Assembly (NCBI RefSeq): GCF_009696465.1
Contig: NZ_VULX01000003.1
Coordinates: 1 to 64,000, forward strand
Direction of reading: 5' to 3'
Source: Inconstantimicrobium porci
Lineage (GTDB): Bacteria; Bacillota; Clostridia; Clostridiales; Clostridiaceae
Length of the DNA stretch: 64,000 bases
This document shows positions 35,145 through 44,437 of this stretch, piece by piece. How positions within the stretch are numbered: the first letter of the stretch is position 1; every line of letters begins with the position of its first letter. The notes under the pieces are model-generated. The model saw nothing but the letters and a program-made list of their open reading frames with translations. It ran no database searches and was not told where the DNA came from. The position numbers and the translations under genes are program-made.

Positions 35145-35624
35145 TTATTCGAAAACAAATGCAATAAATACAGCTACAACAATTGAGAATAAGAAACATA
35201 CAAAATTTCTGAGTAAGGCTGCTTTTTTGCCAATATACTTTGACTCCAGGCCAATAGTCACTATACCGACTAAAGTCAGAGTAGAAATTAGAGCGGCTAC
35301 CTGACCATAACCTGCACCATTTTTTAAAAGAGTATTGCCGGTTGAAAATGCTACAAATGTGGGCATAATAGTTATTGAACCAACTATAGCTGAGATCAAA
35401 ATGCCTAAGAAACCTGATGAAGAACCTATTAATTTTGATATGACAGAGGGCTTAATTACTGCTAGGAGAATGCCCACTGTCATGATTATTCCTAGAAACT
35501 GAGGCATCATTATCTCAAAGCTTTTGTAACCCTTTTTTAATGCGGTTTTTGTTTTGTTTTTGTCTTTACAAAATGATAAAATAAGTAAAAATAAGCAAAG
35601 ACTATATAATATAATGGCTGTCAA
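35145..35624 (-). CDS. First half of a split ArsP/YraQ-like permease
   Basis: The 159-residue membrane protein has four or five helices with GILISAIVGSITIMPTFVAF and TLLKNGAGYGQVAALIST, the half-repeat equivalent to the downstream gene. It starts with TTG, preceded by GGAAGTGATC. It is inferred to pair with the next gene as a heterodimer. Confidence 0.75.
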   Translation of the reverse strand: MTAIILYSLCLFLLILSFCKDKNKTKTALKKGYKSFEIMMPQFLGIIMTVGILLAVIKPSVISKLIGSSSGFLGILISAIVGSITIMPTFVAFSTGNTLLKNGAGYGQVAALISTLTLVGIVTIGLESKYIGKKAALLRNFVCFLFSIVVAVFIAFVFE

Positions 35625-35767
35625 ATGCTGATCACTTCCAATGATTATTTTTATTATATAGTATGTTTATACATTTAAAGTGTCCGAAATAGAAAGAGAT
35701 GTTTTTACAAATGTAATATATTATGTAATAATAGTGCTATAATTCATATAGAGAGTAGGGAGCATAT

Positions 35768-36406
35768 ATGGCGAAAATAAAGATACAACAGCCTAAATTT
35801 ATTGATGAACTTGAAGAAGAAAGCAGAATAGATGAATATGATTTTGATGATAAAATAGCAGATAAAGTAATTGAGAATCAGGCTATACGTTATAAAGATG
35901 GGAGAGGTACTACTTTAGATTCATGCATATTTAGGAACATTATATTTCAGGAGTGTACATTTAAAAATATAGATTTTATTGATGTGGTTTTTGAAAACTG
36001 TGATATGTCTAATGTAGAAATGACAGATGGAAGCATAACAAGAACTCAGTTTATTGGGTGTAAGCTTATGGGAGCGAAATTTGATAGCAATCATATGAAG
36101 GATGTATTGTTTAAGGATTCTGTATGTAGCTATGCTAATTTTTCATATTCTAAGCTGCAGAATGTAATGTTTGAAAAGTGCAGAATTGAAGAAGGGGTAT
36201 TTCAGGAAGTGAATCATAAAAATATTGCATTTATGGATAATGTTATGAATAATGCTTATTTTAATAAAACATCATTAAAAAATATAGATTTTACTACATG
36301 TGAAATAAATGGTCTGAACGCAGAAATACCAGATCTTGAAGGTGCAGTAGTAACAACTATGCAGGCCTTAGATCTGGCACAGATACTTAGATTAGTTATT
36401 AAGTAA
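35768..36406 (+). CDS. Pentapeptide repeat protein
   Basis: The 212-residue protein has an acidic N-terminus (1-50) and then about 25 turns of A(D/N)LXX-like repeats, for example FKNIDF, FENCDM and ANFSYSKLQNVMF, which fold as a right-handed quadrilateral helix. Relatives such as Qnr and MfpA mimic DNA and protect gyrase, but most have unknown roles. It overlaps the convergent DUF1189 gene by 15 bp. Confidence 0.88.
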   Translation: MAKIKIQQPKFIDELEEESRIDEYDFDDKIADKVIENQAIRYKDGRGTTLDSCIFRNIIFQECTFKNIDFIDVVFENCDMSNVEMTDGSITRTQFIGCKLMGAKFDSNHMKDVLFKDSVCSYANFSYSKLQNVMFEKCRIEEGVFQEVNHKNIAFMDNVMNNAYFNKTSLKNIDFTTCEINGLNAEIPDLEGAVVTTMQALDLAQILRLVIK

Positions 36407-37207
36407 AGCAGTATCTTTATTTTCTGGATCTGCATTCTGTTCTTCTGTAAGAGCATTGATGCCAAATCCCAGATATAGTATTGCAATTGCATAGTACACA
36501 AGTGTAAAACATGGAATTGTAATACTAAATACTTTTAAGATTGTTTTGATGGCAAACGGAACTGTTAAAGCATAAATTGATAATTTTGCACATTCACCGT
36601 ATTTGAGTTTTTTACTCATTATTGCACTAAGAGCAAGGCCTGCAAGAGCCATAACTGTAAATGAGTTTAATAGTTTGCCTAAGAAAGCAATAATCGGACT
36701 GAATATTATAGTAATTATCAATATTGTAGTAAGCAGTTTGCTGGCAATATTCTTTGCAGTCTGTTTATTTAGAGTAAGTGTACTAAATGTACTTAAATCT
36801 ATCTGCTGCATAGAAGAACTAGAGTCTTTAAAATAAACAGTATCGTTAGTAATAAGAAAATAAGTTCTATATGATGACAAGCTTTCAACAGATGTGTTGC
36901 CTGATGTATCAATCATAAATAATGTGTCATCATCAACAAATTTTAGTGGTTCATTGCTGTCAACTTTAAGCACTCCATCCTTAAACTCAAAATCAGGCAT
37001 TTTAGTTTCCATTTCGCTTCTTATAACTGATGATGTAGTTATAAACTTGATAGAATTAGAGATACTTGATAAAGTAGTAAATATAAGACTTACAAAAAGT
37101 ATATAAACAATAGCTTTTTCTATAGATTGTTTTTTGAATTCATTATAAGCTTTAAAATTATAAAAGCTGTTAATGAACTTCTGAAAAAATCCCATTTCTT
37201 TTTCCAA
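36392..37207 (-). CDS. DUF1189 family membrane protein
   Basis: The 271-residue protein opens MGFFQKFINSFYNFKAYNEF-like after a few residues, has one helix (about 35-55), an extracytoplasmic part (60-150) and three or four C-terminal helices, as in DUF1189. A TTG at 37207 is the best start because AAGGGGGAT lies 7 nt upstream; the ATG at 37195 has only a weak site. Function unknown; relatives in Bacillus affect maltodextrin or envelope phenotypes only indirectly. Confidence 0.8.
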   Translation of the reverse strand: MEKEMGFFQKFINSFYNFKAYNEFKKQSIEKAIVYILFVSLIFTTLSSISNSIKFITTSSVIRSEMETKMPDFEFKDGVLKVDSNEPLKFVDDDTLFMIDTSGNTSVESLSSYRTYFLITNDTVYFKDSSSSMQQIDLSTFSTLTLNKQTAKNIASKLLTTILIITIIFSPIIAFLGKLLNSFTVMALAGLALSAIMSKKLKYGECAKLSIYALTVPFAIKTILKVFSITIPCFTLVYYAIAILYLGFGINALTEEQNADPENKDTALLNN

Positions 37208-37367
37208 ATTAGAAATCCCCCTTAAATATATATTTATGTAAATAATTATATTATAAATGCAAAAAATAATCATTAAAAATAAAATTATAATATAAAATTA
37301 TTGGATTAATTTTCATTCATACAGTACGAATGTATGTAGATTGCTTATTTGTTAGAATAAAAAATAA

Positions 37368-37396
37368 TTGACATAATATAAAATGTAATATATAAT
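37368..37396 (+). promoter_or_regulatory. Consensus promoter of the second SAM riboswitch
   Basis: TTGACA (37368-37373), 17-nt spacer, TATAAT (37391-37396): a perfect match. Confidence 0.88.
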
Positions 37397-37429
37397 TTAG
37401 AAAATAATATAAAATTTTATATTTTGGTG

Positions 37430-37548
37430 TCTTATCAAGAGTGGTGGAGGGACTGGCCCTGTGAAGCCCAGCAACCGATATTTTAGTTCATTTACTAAAA
37501 GTATTACGGTGCTAATTCCTGCAGCTATATTTTAGCTGATAGATGAGA
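37430..37548 (+). promoter_or_regulatory. SAM-I (S-box) riboswitch aptamer
   Basis: The core motifs are AAGAGTGGTGGAGGGACTGG, GAAGCCCAGCAACC and CGGTGCTAATTCCTGCAG. P1 is TCTTATC (37430-37436) with GATGAGA (37542-37548, one G-T pair). It precedes an intrinsic terminator and a peptide-binding lipoprotein gene. Confidence 0.95.
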
Positions 37549-37570
37549 GTGTGAATTATAGTGATTTTTT

Positions 37571-37601
37571 GCACTAGGGATTTATTCTCTAGTGCTTTTT
37601 T
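37571..37601 (+). terminator. SAM-controlled attenuator terminator
   Basis: GCACTAGGGA pairs with TCTCTAGTGC (one G-T pair) around a TTTAT loop, followed by six T, 70 nt before the gene start. Confidence 0.9.
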
Positions 37602-37671
37602 GTTGGAATGAATTATTAACATAGGGGCATCATGTATGGATTTTAAGCAAATTACTTTTTGGGGGTTAATA

Positions 37672-39381
37672 ATGAAGAGAAAAAGATTAATTACAACAAT
37701 TATTACAGCAGCATTAACAGCATCTATTGCTTTGTCAGGATGTGGAAATTTGGGTCCTACAGGAACTACTAAGGTGAGTACTAATGAAAAACAGATACTA
37801 AATATCATAGGGTATGATTTTAATTCACTTGATCCAGGGAAAGTTGCTGATGCACAGTCATTTACAGCTATGACTAATGTTTATGAGGGACTTATGAAGG
37901 AAGTTGTAAATGAAAAGGGAGAATCACACAATGAATTTGCCGGTGCAGAAAAAGTTGATATAAGTGAAGACAAGCTTACTTACACTTTCCATTTAAGAAA
38001 AGATGCAGTTTGGACTGATGGAAAGCCTGTAACTGCCAAAGATTATGTATATGCATGGAAAAGGATAATAGATCCTAAAACAGCAGCACCATATATGAAT
38101 TTGATGGATGATATAAATGTTAAGGGAGCTAAAGAAATAATTGAAGCAGTTAACGCTAAGAAAGATAAGTCAGAAATAGACAAGCTTCTTCTTGATTTTG
38201 GAGTAAAGGCAAAAGATGATTATACATTTGTAGTAACATTGTCAAAGCCTACACCATATTTCACTAATGTTTTATGCTTTAAGAGCCTTGCACCAGTAAG
38301 AGAAGATAAAGTAAAGGAACAGGGAGATAAGTTTGGATCAGATCCAATAAGTACAGTATATAACGGACCATTTGTAATCAGCGAATATGCAAAGGGATCT
38401 AAGATTGTTTATAAAAAGAATGATAAATACTGGAATGCTAAAAATGTTAAGTTAGAGCAGGCAAATGGAACTATCGTTACTGAACCATCTACGCTTGTAA
38501 AACTTTTTGAGAACAAGGAACTTGATGTGGTTAATGCCAGCAAGGATGATCTTGATAAATTAAAAGAAGAATCAAAAAAGGGACAGTATCAATATGTTAC
38601 AAGAAAAGAATCAAGAGCATGTTTTAATTACTATAATGTCACAAGTTCAGTTCTAAAAAATGCTAAGATAAGACTTGCACTGTCACTTGCTTTAGACAGA
38701 CAGGAGTTCTTAAATGTAGTTTATAAGAGCTATCTTCCATCTAACGGATATATAGGCAATGGAGTTTCATGTGGAGATAAGGAATATAGAAAAGCAGTAC
38801 AGGAACCACTTAAGAATGTTAAGGATGATCCTAAAAAATTGTTTGAAGAAGGATTAAAAGAAGAAGGCATAGACGATGCATCAAAAGTATCTTTAAAACT
38901 GCTTTTAGGTGTGCAGACTGCAGAATCAAAAGCAACAGGAGATTATTTGGCTAAGCTTTATAAAGATAAGTTTGGTATAAATATTAAACAGGAATTTACA
39001 CCAGATGCACAGACTTATTATAAGGATAGGACTGATGGCAACTTTGATATATGCAATGGTGGCTGGGCTGCAGCTTATGATGATGTAAGTACATTTTTCA
39101 CTGTATTCAGAACTGGTGATGCCAATAATGATGGTAAATACTCAAACAAAGAATATGATGAACTTATAAATAAAGCAGGTATAGAAAATGATAATGAAAA
39201 GAGATTAGATTTATATAAAAAGGCAGAAGAAATGCTTATTGCAAAAGATGCTGCTGTAATGCCTACTTATTATACAGAACTAAATCAGTTTAGACAGAAT
39301 TATGTTAAAAACTTTACAGTACCAAAGTTTGGACCTTATTATGATTTATCAACAGCATATATAGAAGGAAAAGAGAAATAA
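37672..39381 (+). CDS. Oligopeptide-binding lipoprotein (OppA-like), SAM-regulated
   Basis: The 569-residue protein has a lipoprotein signal (KRKR start, lipobox LSGC) and an SBP_bac_5 domain (about 45-480; FRLRKDAVWTDGKP-like HLRKDAVWTDGKPVTAKDYVYAW). It captures peptides outside the membrane for an Opp-type ABC transporter, but no permease or ATPase genes are adjacent. The ATG at 37672 follows GGGGG. The SAM-I riboswitch suggests uptake of methionine-containing peptides when SAM is low. Confidence 0.93.
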   Translation: MKRKRLITTIITAALTASIALSGCGNLGPTGTTKVSTNEKQILNIIGYDFNSLDPGKVADAQSFTAMTNVYEGLMKEVVNEKGESHNEFAGAEKVDISEDKLTYTFHLRKDAVWTDGKPVTAKDYVYAWKRIIDPKTAAPYMNLMDDINVKGAKEIIEAVNAKKDKSEIDKLLLDFGVKAKDDYTFVVTLSKPTPYFTNVLCFKSLAPVREDKVKEQGDKFGSDPISTVYNGPFVISEYAKGSKIVYKKNDKYWNAKNVKLEQANGTIVTEPSTLVKLFENKELDVVNASKDDLDKLKEESKKGQYQYVTRKESRACFNYYNVTSSVLKNAKIRLALSLALDRQEFLNVVYKSYLPSNGYIGNGVSCGDKEYRKAVQEPLKNVKDDPKKLFEEGLKEEGIDDASKVSLKLLLGVQTAESKATGDYLAKLYKDKFGINIKQEFTPDAQTYYKDRTDGNFDICNGGWAAAYDDVSTFFTVFRTGDANNDGKYSNKEYDELINKAGIENDNEKRLDLYKKAEEMLIAKDAAVMPTYYTELNQFRQNYVKNFTVPKFGPYYDLSTAYIEGKEK

Positions 39382-39392
39382 AGATTAAAAGG

Positions 39393-39430
39393 TGTCCTGA
39401 AATCAGCGTTATGATGTCAGGGCATTTTTT
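39393..39430 (+). terminator. Terminator of the OppA-like gene
   Basis: TGTCCTGA (39393-39400) pairs with TCAGGGCA (39417-39424) with one G-T pair; six T follow. Confidence 0.82.
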
Positions 39431-39539
39431 CATACTGATTATATTTTAAAATTAGTATGATATAATAATCACATAATGTACACAAAATTCTATGGTAATA
39501 TAATATGTACTAAAATATATGTTAGGAGTGGTATCCTCT

Positions 39540-40075
39540 ATGAGGATATGTCTAGTTGAAGATGAGAGAAGTCTAAATGTACTTCTTGAAAAATATCTTC
39601 AGATTGAAGGGTATGAGGTTACTACTTTTTTTGATGGAAATTCAGCAATGAAAGCAATCAATGATTGTCCAGAGCTGTGGATTTTAGACATAATGCTTCC
39701 AGATATAAGTGGATATGATTTAATTAAAGCTATCAAGAAACATAGTAGCAAAACGCCAGTTATTTTCATGTCTACAAGAAATGAAGAGCTTGATAGGGTT
39801 GTAGGGCTAGAACTTGGAAGTGATGACTATCTTTCAAAACCATTCCTGCCCAGAGAACTTGTTATTAGAACAAACAAACTTATGCAGAGAATATATGGAA
39901 GCAATGACGAAAAGACTTCAAAAATATATGTAATGTGAATGGTTATTTAATCGACAGCAATCAAAGAATAGTGTATTATGATACTTCTGAAATTCAGCTT
40001 ACTAATAAGGAATTTGATCTTCTTAGTTATTTTGTGAAAAATAAAAACAATCTTGTTTCCAGAGACCAGATACTT
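39540..40075 (+). pseudogene. OmpR-type response regulator, frameshifted and lacking the end of its DNA-binding domain
   Basis: The receiver domain is complete (Asp in LWILDIMLPD, Lys in LSKPF) and ends in a stop at 39938. The winged-helix domain continues in another frame from 39935 (NGYLID, TNKEFDLLSYFVKNKNN, VSRDQIL), so a one-base indel lies near 39915-39935. After RDQIL the frame passes directly into the histidine kinase (FQFRSLTMRIW), so about 40-50 residues with the recognition helix and wing are deleted. AGGAG precedes the ATG at 39540. The receiver alone could still be made. Confidence 0.85.
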
Positions 40076-41074
40076 TTTCAATTTCGTTCATTAACAATGA
40101 GGATTTGGACAACATTTACGGTAATAATTCTTGTGATTATACTTGGTATTTCTTTTATATACCTTGTTATTTTCAGACGAATCAATAATGAAGCAAAAAT
40201 GAATGACTTAAAGGTAGCTCATGATATGATTGTTGAAAGTGATAATATTTATGAGCCTAACAGGCTCAATGAGCTTCATAACTTAATGCAGAGTAGACAT
40301 TTTATTGTTGAAAAATATGATAAAAGCGTTAATATTGTACCAATACAGAATAAAATACTTATGCCTGATAAGGGTATAGAGGATAAAGCTCCAGTAAACA
40401 AAAGTCTTACAGACAAGAGTTTTGCAAATAAAGAGATGCATTATGATATGCCATTTAGCAAAGAGAGAAGTCTACATCAGTGGATGTGCAGCTTTGCAAA
40501 TAGCAGAAACCTAAATGATACAAAATATCAGAAGAGGTTTAATGGCAAAATGTATAATTTTATTATAAGCTATGTAAAGAAAGACAAAGGAAGAAGTATA
40601 TATTTAATATCATATAGCCCTGAATCAAAAGATAACAGGCTTATTTACTATGAAATAGTAATTGGATTAATTTTTATTATTATTGACTTTATTACATCTA
40701 ATACTGTTGCAAGTTCGATTGCCAAGCCATTGAAAAAACTGGAGGATTATACAGTGAAAATTGCTAAGAAGGAATGGGAAACACCTATTGAAATTAGCAG
40801 TAAAGATGAAATAGGCAGACTTGCTGAGTCTATGAATAAAATGCAAATAGAATTAAGGCGTGCAGATGAAGAGGAAAAGATGTTCCTTCAGAGTATATCT
40901 CATGACTTAAAGACACCTGTTAATGATATTTTTGATAATCAGTATAAAGATAAAAGCGGGAATTTTGGATTAGGTCTTGCTATTTCTAAAAAAGTAATTA
41001 ACTTTTATCGAGGTGTTGTATACGCACAGAACGAAGATGTGGGTGTTACATTTGTCATAAAAATTAAAAGGTAA
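40076..41074 (+). pseudogene. Histidine kinase with internal deletion
   Basis: The N-terminal helix (MRIWTTFTVIILVII, ATG 40097), an extracytoplasmic region, a second helix, the HAMP domain and the phosphoacceptor box (QSISHDLKTPV) are present. Directly after about 40921 the frame jumps to the last part of the ATPase domain (GNFGLGLAISKKV), so the rest of the dimerisation domain and the N and G1 boxes, roughly 150-190 residues, are missing in frame. The protein cannot bind ATP normally. It is fused in frame to the response-regulator remnant. Confidence 0.85.
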
Positions 41075-41089
41075 AGATAAAACTTTATG

Positions 41090-41128
41090 AACTATAATTT
41101 CAAGTTATGTTGAGGTTATAGTTTTTTT
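41090..41128 (+). terminator. Terminator after the two-component remnant
   Basis: AACTATAA (41090-41097) pairs with TTATAGTT (41116-41123), followed by seven T. Confidence 0.75.
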
Positions 41129-41274
41129 ATTTTGTAATAAATGTATTTATTTCACTTCACATAATATTAACATATTGATTTGATACTTCTCCTATATTTT
41201 CCTTGTAATATAAATACATAGATAAAAAATTATGTAATGTTGTTAGTGAATTGCTAAAAAAGGAGGAGTAACTA

Positions 41275-41851
41275 ATGGATAAAGTAGTTTATTCGATTGT
41301 AGTTCCGGTATATAATGAAGAACTTGTTATTAAAGAAAGTTATATCAGACTTAGTAATGTTATGAGCAAAACAAAGGAAAGTTATGAGATTATCTTTGTA
41401 AATGATGGCAGCCGTGATAAGAGCAAAGAACAGCTTCAGAGGATTTGTGAGATTGACAAAAAAGTCAAACTTATTGATTTTTCTAGAAATTTTGGCCATC
41501 AGGCTGCTATTACAGCAGGGATGGAGCTTTCTTCTGGAGAAACCGTTGTGGTTATAGATGCAGATTTACAGGATCCACCTGAAGTAATTCTTCAAATGAT
41601 TGAAAAATGGAAAGAAGGATATTATGTAGTATATGGCAAGAGGACAAAAAAGAGAAGGCGAAACTTTCTTTAAAAAGTTTACTTCAAAAATGTACTATCG
41701 ATTGTTAAGAAGCATGTCAGATATTGATATACCAGTAGATACCGGTGATTTCAGGCTAATTGACAGAAAAGTATGCAATCAGCTTATGGTTCTACCAGAA
41801 AAGAATAGGTATGTGAGAGGACTAATAAGCTGGATTGGCTATGAGCAGACT
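41275..41851 (+). pseudogene. Family 2 glycosyltransferase (GtrB/DPM-like), frameshifted and C-terminally truncated
   Basis: The N-terminal catalytic part (VVPVYNEE, FVNDGS, VIDADLQDPPE) runs to 41645, then an A6 tract (41646-41651) shifts the frame. Removing one A restores the sequence KRTKREGETFFKKF and continues to DTGDFRLIDRKV and ISWIGYEQT. Comparison with the intact paralogue at 53036 shows that the following KYPLKK segment and the C-terminal membrane helices are gone; the frame runs straight into a PMT-type protein. AGGAGG precedes the ATG. Confidence 0.85.
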
Positions 41852-41887
41852 ATTAGAAATATAGTAAATGGTATATCAATTTTCAGT

Positions 41888-44103
41888 ATGAATGTAGGAA
41901 TATCTTTTAATTTTCTTTTAGTGGCTATATTAATGCTTTCAGCAGTATTAAATATAGGAAATTTAGGGCTTCAGGGCTATGGCAATCAGTACTATGCAGC
42001 TGGAGTTAAGAGTATGACAATGAGTTTAAAGAATTTTTTCTTTGTCTCATTTGATCCTTCTGGTTTTGTGAGCATAGATAAGCCGCCACTGGGATTCTGG
42101 ATACAGGCTGTTTCAGCAAAGATTTTTGGCGTTAACAGCTGGGGGCTTCTTCTTCCACAGGCAGTTGCCGGGGTAATTTCAGTAGGAATTTTATATATGA
42201 TTGTTAAGAGAGCGTTTGGCAAGAATGCTGGTCTTATATCAGCTTTATGCATGGCAGTTACACCAATATTTGTTGCAGCAAGCAAAAATAATACTATAGA
42301 TAATTTATTAGTCCTTGCTTTATTATTAGCATGTTTGCTATTGTCAAAGGCGGCTGAGAATGGCAAAACTAAAACACTTATTTTCAGTCTTGTGCTTGTA
42401 GGTATTGGTTTTAATATTAAGATGCTTCAGGCGTACATGATACTTCCTGCAATGTATCTTGCATATCTTGTGTCTAAAAACTTAACAATGAAGAGGAAGA
42501 TAATTAATCTTGCGTGCGGTACTTTAGTTTTAGCAGTTGTATCATTATCATGGGCATTTGTGGTTGATATGGTACCACCTTCAAATAGACCGTTTGTAGG
42601 CAGCAGTACTAATAATACAGTCATGGAGCTTATTTTTGGGCATAATGGCATTGAAAGGTTTACTACATCATTAGGCGGCGGTAAGCCAGGTTTAGCTCCA
42701 TCAGGGAAAAATGGGAAAATGGAAAGACCTGATGGAAATATGAATCAGAATAATAGCAGTACTGATAATAAGATACAGAATGATCCAGGAAAAGATAATT
42801 ATCAAAATCAGCCACAAGGAAATAATATGCCACAGGGCATGGGAAATCCACCCGATGGTATGGACATGAAAAATATGAAAAACGGAAATCATGGTGGAGT
42901 TAATTCAAATTTTGGCGGCTCTGAAGAAGCTAGTATACTAAGACTTTTCTCAAGCAATGGATTATTTGATCAGATTTCGTATCTTATACCATTAGCATTA
43001 ATAGGTTTTATAGCTTCAATACTTTGCGAAAAATCTAAAAAAACAATGGATAATAAGAAGAGAGTATCGTTAACATTATGGTTTATGTGGTTCCTACCTG
43101 TATTTATATTCTTCAGCTATACTACAGGAACATTCCACCCTTATTACTTAACAATGCTGGCAGCACCAATATCAGCTCTGACTGGTATAGGGCTTGTATC
43201 AATGTGGAGATTGTATAAAGAAAACAAGGACTGGATGAAGTGGCTTTTACCAGCAGCATTAGGTGCAGACGGTGCTTTGGAGATACTTTTATTATCATAT
43301 AATTTTGATATGACTGTAGCTAAAATACTTATAGTTATTATAGCAGTAATAACATTACTATCAGCAGCAGTTCTCTGCATATTTAATGTTAAGAATGATG
43401 TATCAGTAATCATTAAGAAAAACTGATAATGGCAGCTGTTACAGGACTTTTGATAACTCCGCTTGTATGTTCATCTGTGACACTGTTTAAGACTATGCAG
43501 GGCACTTTCCCTTCAGCAGGACTAAGCCTTCTTAGCAGCAGAGAAGGAATGGGCGTAAAAGGCGACGGTAATATGAAGCATCAGATGGGTATGATGGAAG
43601 GTAACAATCAACCTCCTATGAATGATGGAGCTACACCGCCACAGAATAATAGTAATAGTAGCAGTAAGAATAATGAAAATAATCAGCCTTCAAATAACAA
43701 CAATAATACAGATGGTATCATGCAGATGATGCCAGATAGTAACAATAATGATGGAAAGCAGGGTGAAGCATTTGGTGAAACAAGTTCATCTATGATTAAG
43801 TATCTTCAGCAGAATAAAGGAAATGCTAAGTATCTGCTCATAGCACAGTCTTCAAACAGTCTTGCTAATATCATTCTTCAAACTGGTGAAAATGTAATGG
43901 CACTTGGCGGATTTTCAGGAAATGACAATATCATAACTCTGGATCAGTTTAAGACTATGGTTAAAAACGGTGAAGTAAGATTTGCAATGACAAGCGGCCA
44001 GGTTGGAGCAGGCAATAATGAAATCATGAACTGGATTAAGCAAAACGGTAAAGCAGTAGAAAGTTACAATAATCTTTATGACCTGAAAGACGCAGTTAAA
44101 TAA
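41888..44103 (+). pseudogene. PMT/ArnT-like membrane glycosyltransferase, split by a frameshift
   Basis: The protein has the PMT_2 pattern (LSAVLNIGNLGLQGYGNQYY, DPSGFVSIDKPPLGFW) and about 12 helices. A Met/Asn/Gly/Pro-rich extracellular loop follows (about 42680-42930), then a region ending at a stop at 43426. The continuation (AAVTGLLITPLVCS, last helix; then a soluble domain to 44103) is in another frame from 43429; adding one base to the A5 tract at 43418-43422 joins them. A complete protein would be about 740 residues. It lacks its own start signal because of the fusion to the GT2 remnant. It would transfer sugar from a polyprenyl carrier made by GT2. Confidence 0.8.
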
Positions 44104-44231
44104 AGAACTACGTTTAATAAAATTCTATAAGTTTAAGTGAATGTGATGATAAATGAGGATTTGTAGATTAGTTAAGAGAGCAGAACGAAGAGAGCAGAGA
44201 AAAGGATGAAACTTCCCAGTAGGAGTTTAAA

Positions 44232-44257
44232 AATGGAGGTTTCACCTCCAAGCCTCT
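44232..44257 (-). repeat. GGAGG palindromic intergenic repeat, copy B
   Basis: Inverted copy of the unit at 22318-22343, differing at one base (AAGCCTCT against AAACCTCT on this strand). Confidence 0.75.
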
Positions 44258-44272
44258 ATAATTATTAATTTG

Positions 44273-44298
44273 AGAGGTTTGGAGGCATTGCCTCCATT
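44273..44298 (+). repeat. GGAGG palindromic intergenic repeat, copy C
   Basis: Same unit with a changed but still paired centre: GGAGGC-ATT-GCCTCC instead of GGAGGT-GAA-ACCTCC, i.e. a compensatory T-A to C-G change. Confidence 0.75.
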
Positions 44299-44437
44299 AA
44301 AATAATAAATTTATAAGCGAAGCGAATAAATTTAATCCTGTACTCTAATCTCTGCTCTCATAGTTATAATCTATTTTGATTTATATATGAGTTACTGTAT
44401 AATATATCTTAGAATAAGTATGACTGGAGAGATAAAG

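Larger units (their letters stand above)
44176..44365. repeat. Composite inverted repeat with GAGAGCAGAG ends
   Basis: GAGAGCAGAG (44190-44199) is exactly complementary to CTCTGCTCTC (44350-44359). AGGAT (44203-44207) matches ATCCT (44335-44339), and two GGAGG hairpin units lie inside facing each other. A tandem AGAGAGCAGA word lies at the left end. No gene is seen in 44104-44437; this element fills most of it. Confidence 0.65.

Noticed and set aside
41640-41660. Programmed -1 frameshift at A-AAA-AAG in the GT2 gene
   Set aside because: The heptamer is in the right phase for a -1 shift, but the homologous sequence continues in the +1 frame. A -1 shift gives an unrelated, short reading.
43551-43760. 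CRISPR-like or tandem DNA repeat in the Asn/Met-rich region
   Set aside because: The repetition is at the level of amino acid composition; no regularly spaced identical DNA repeats are present.
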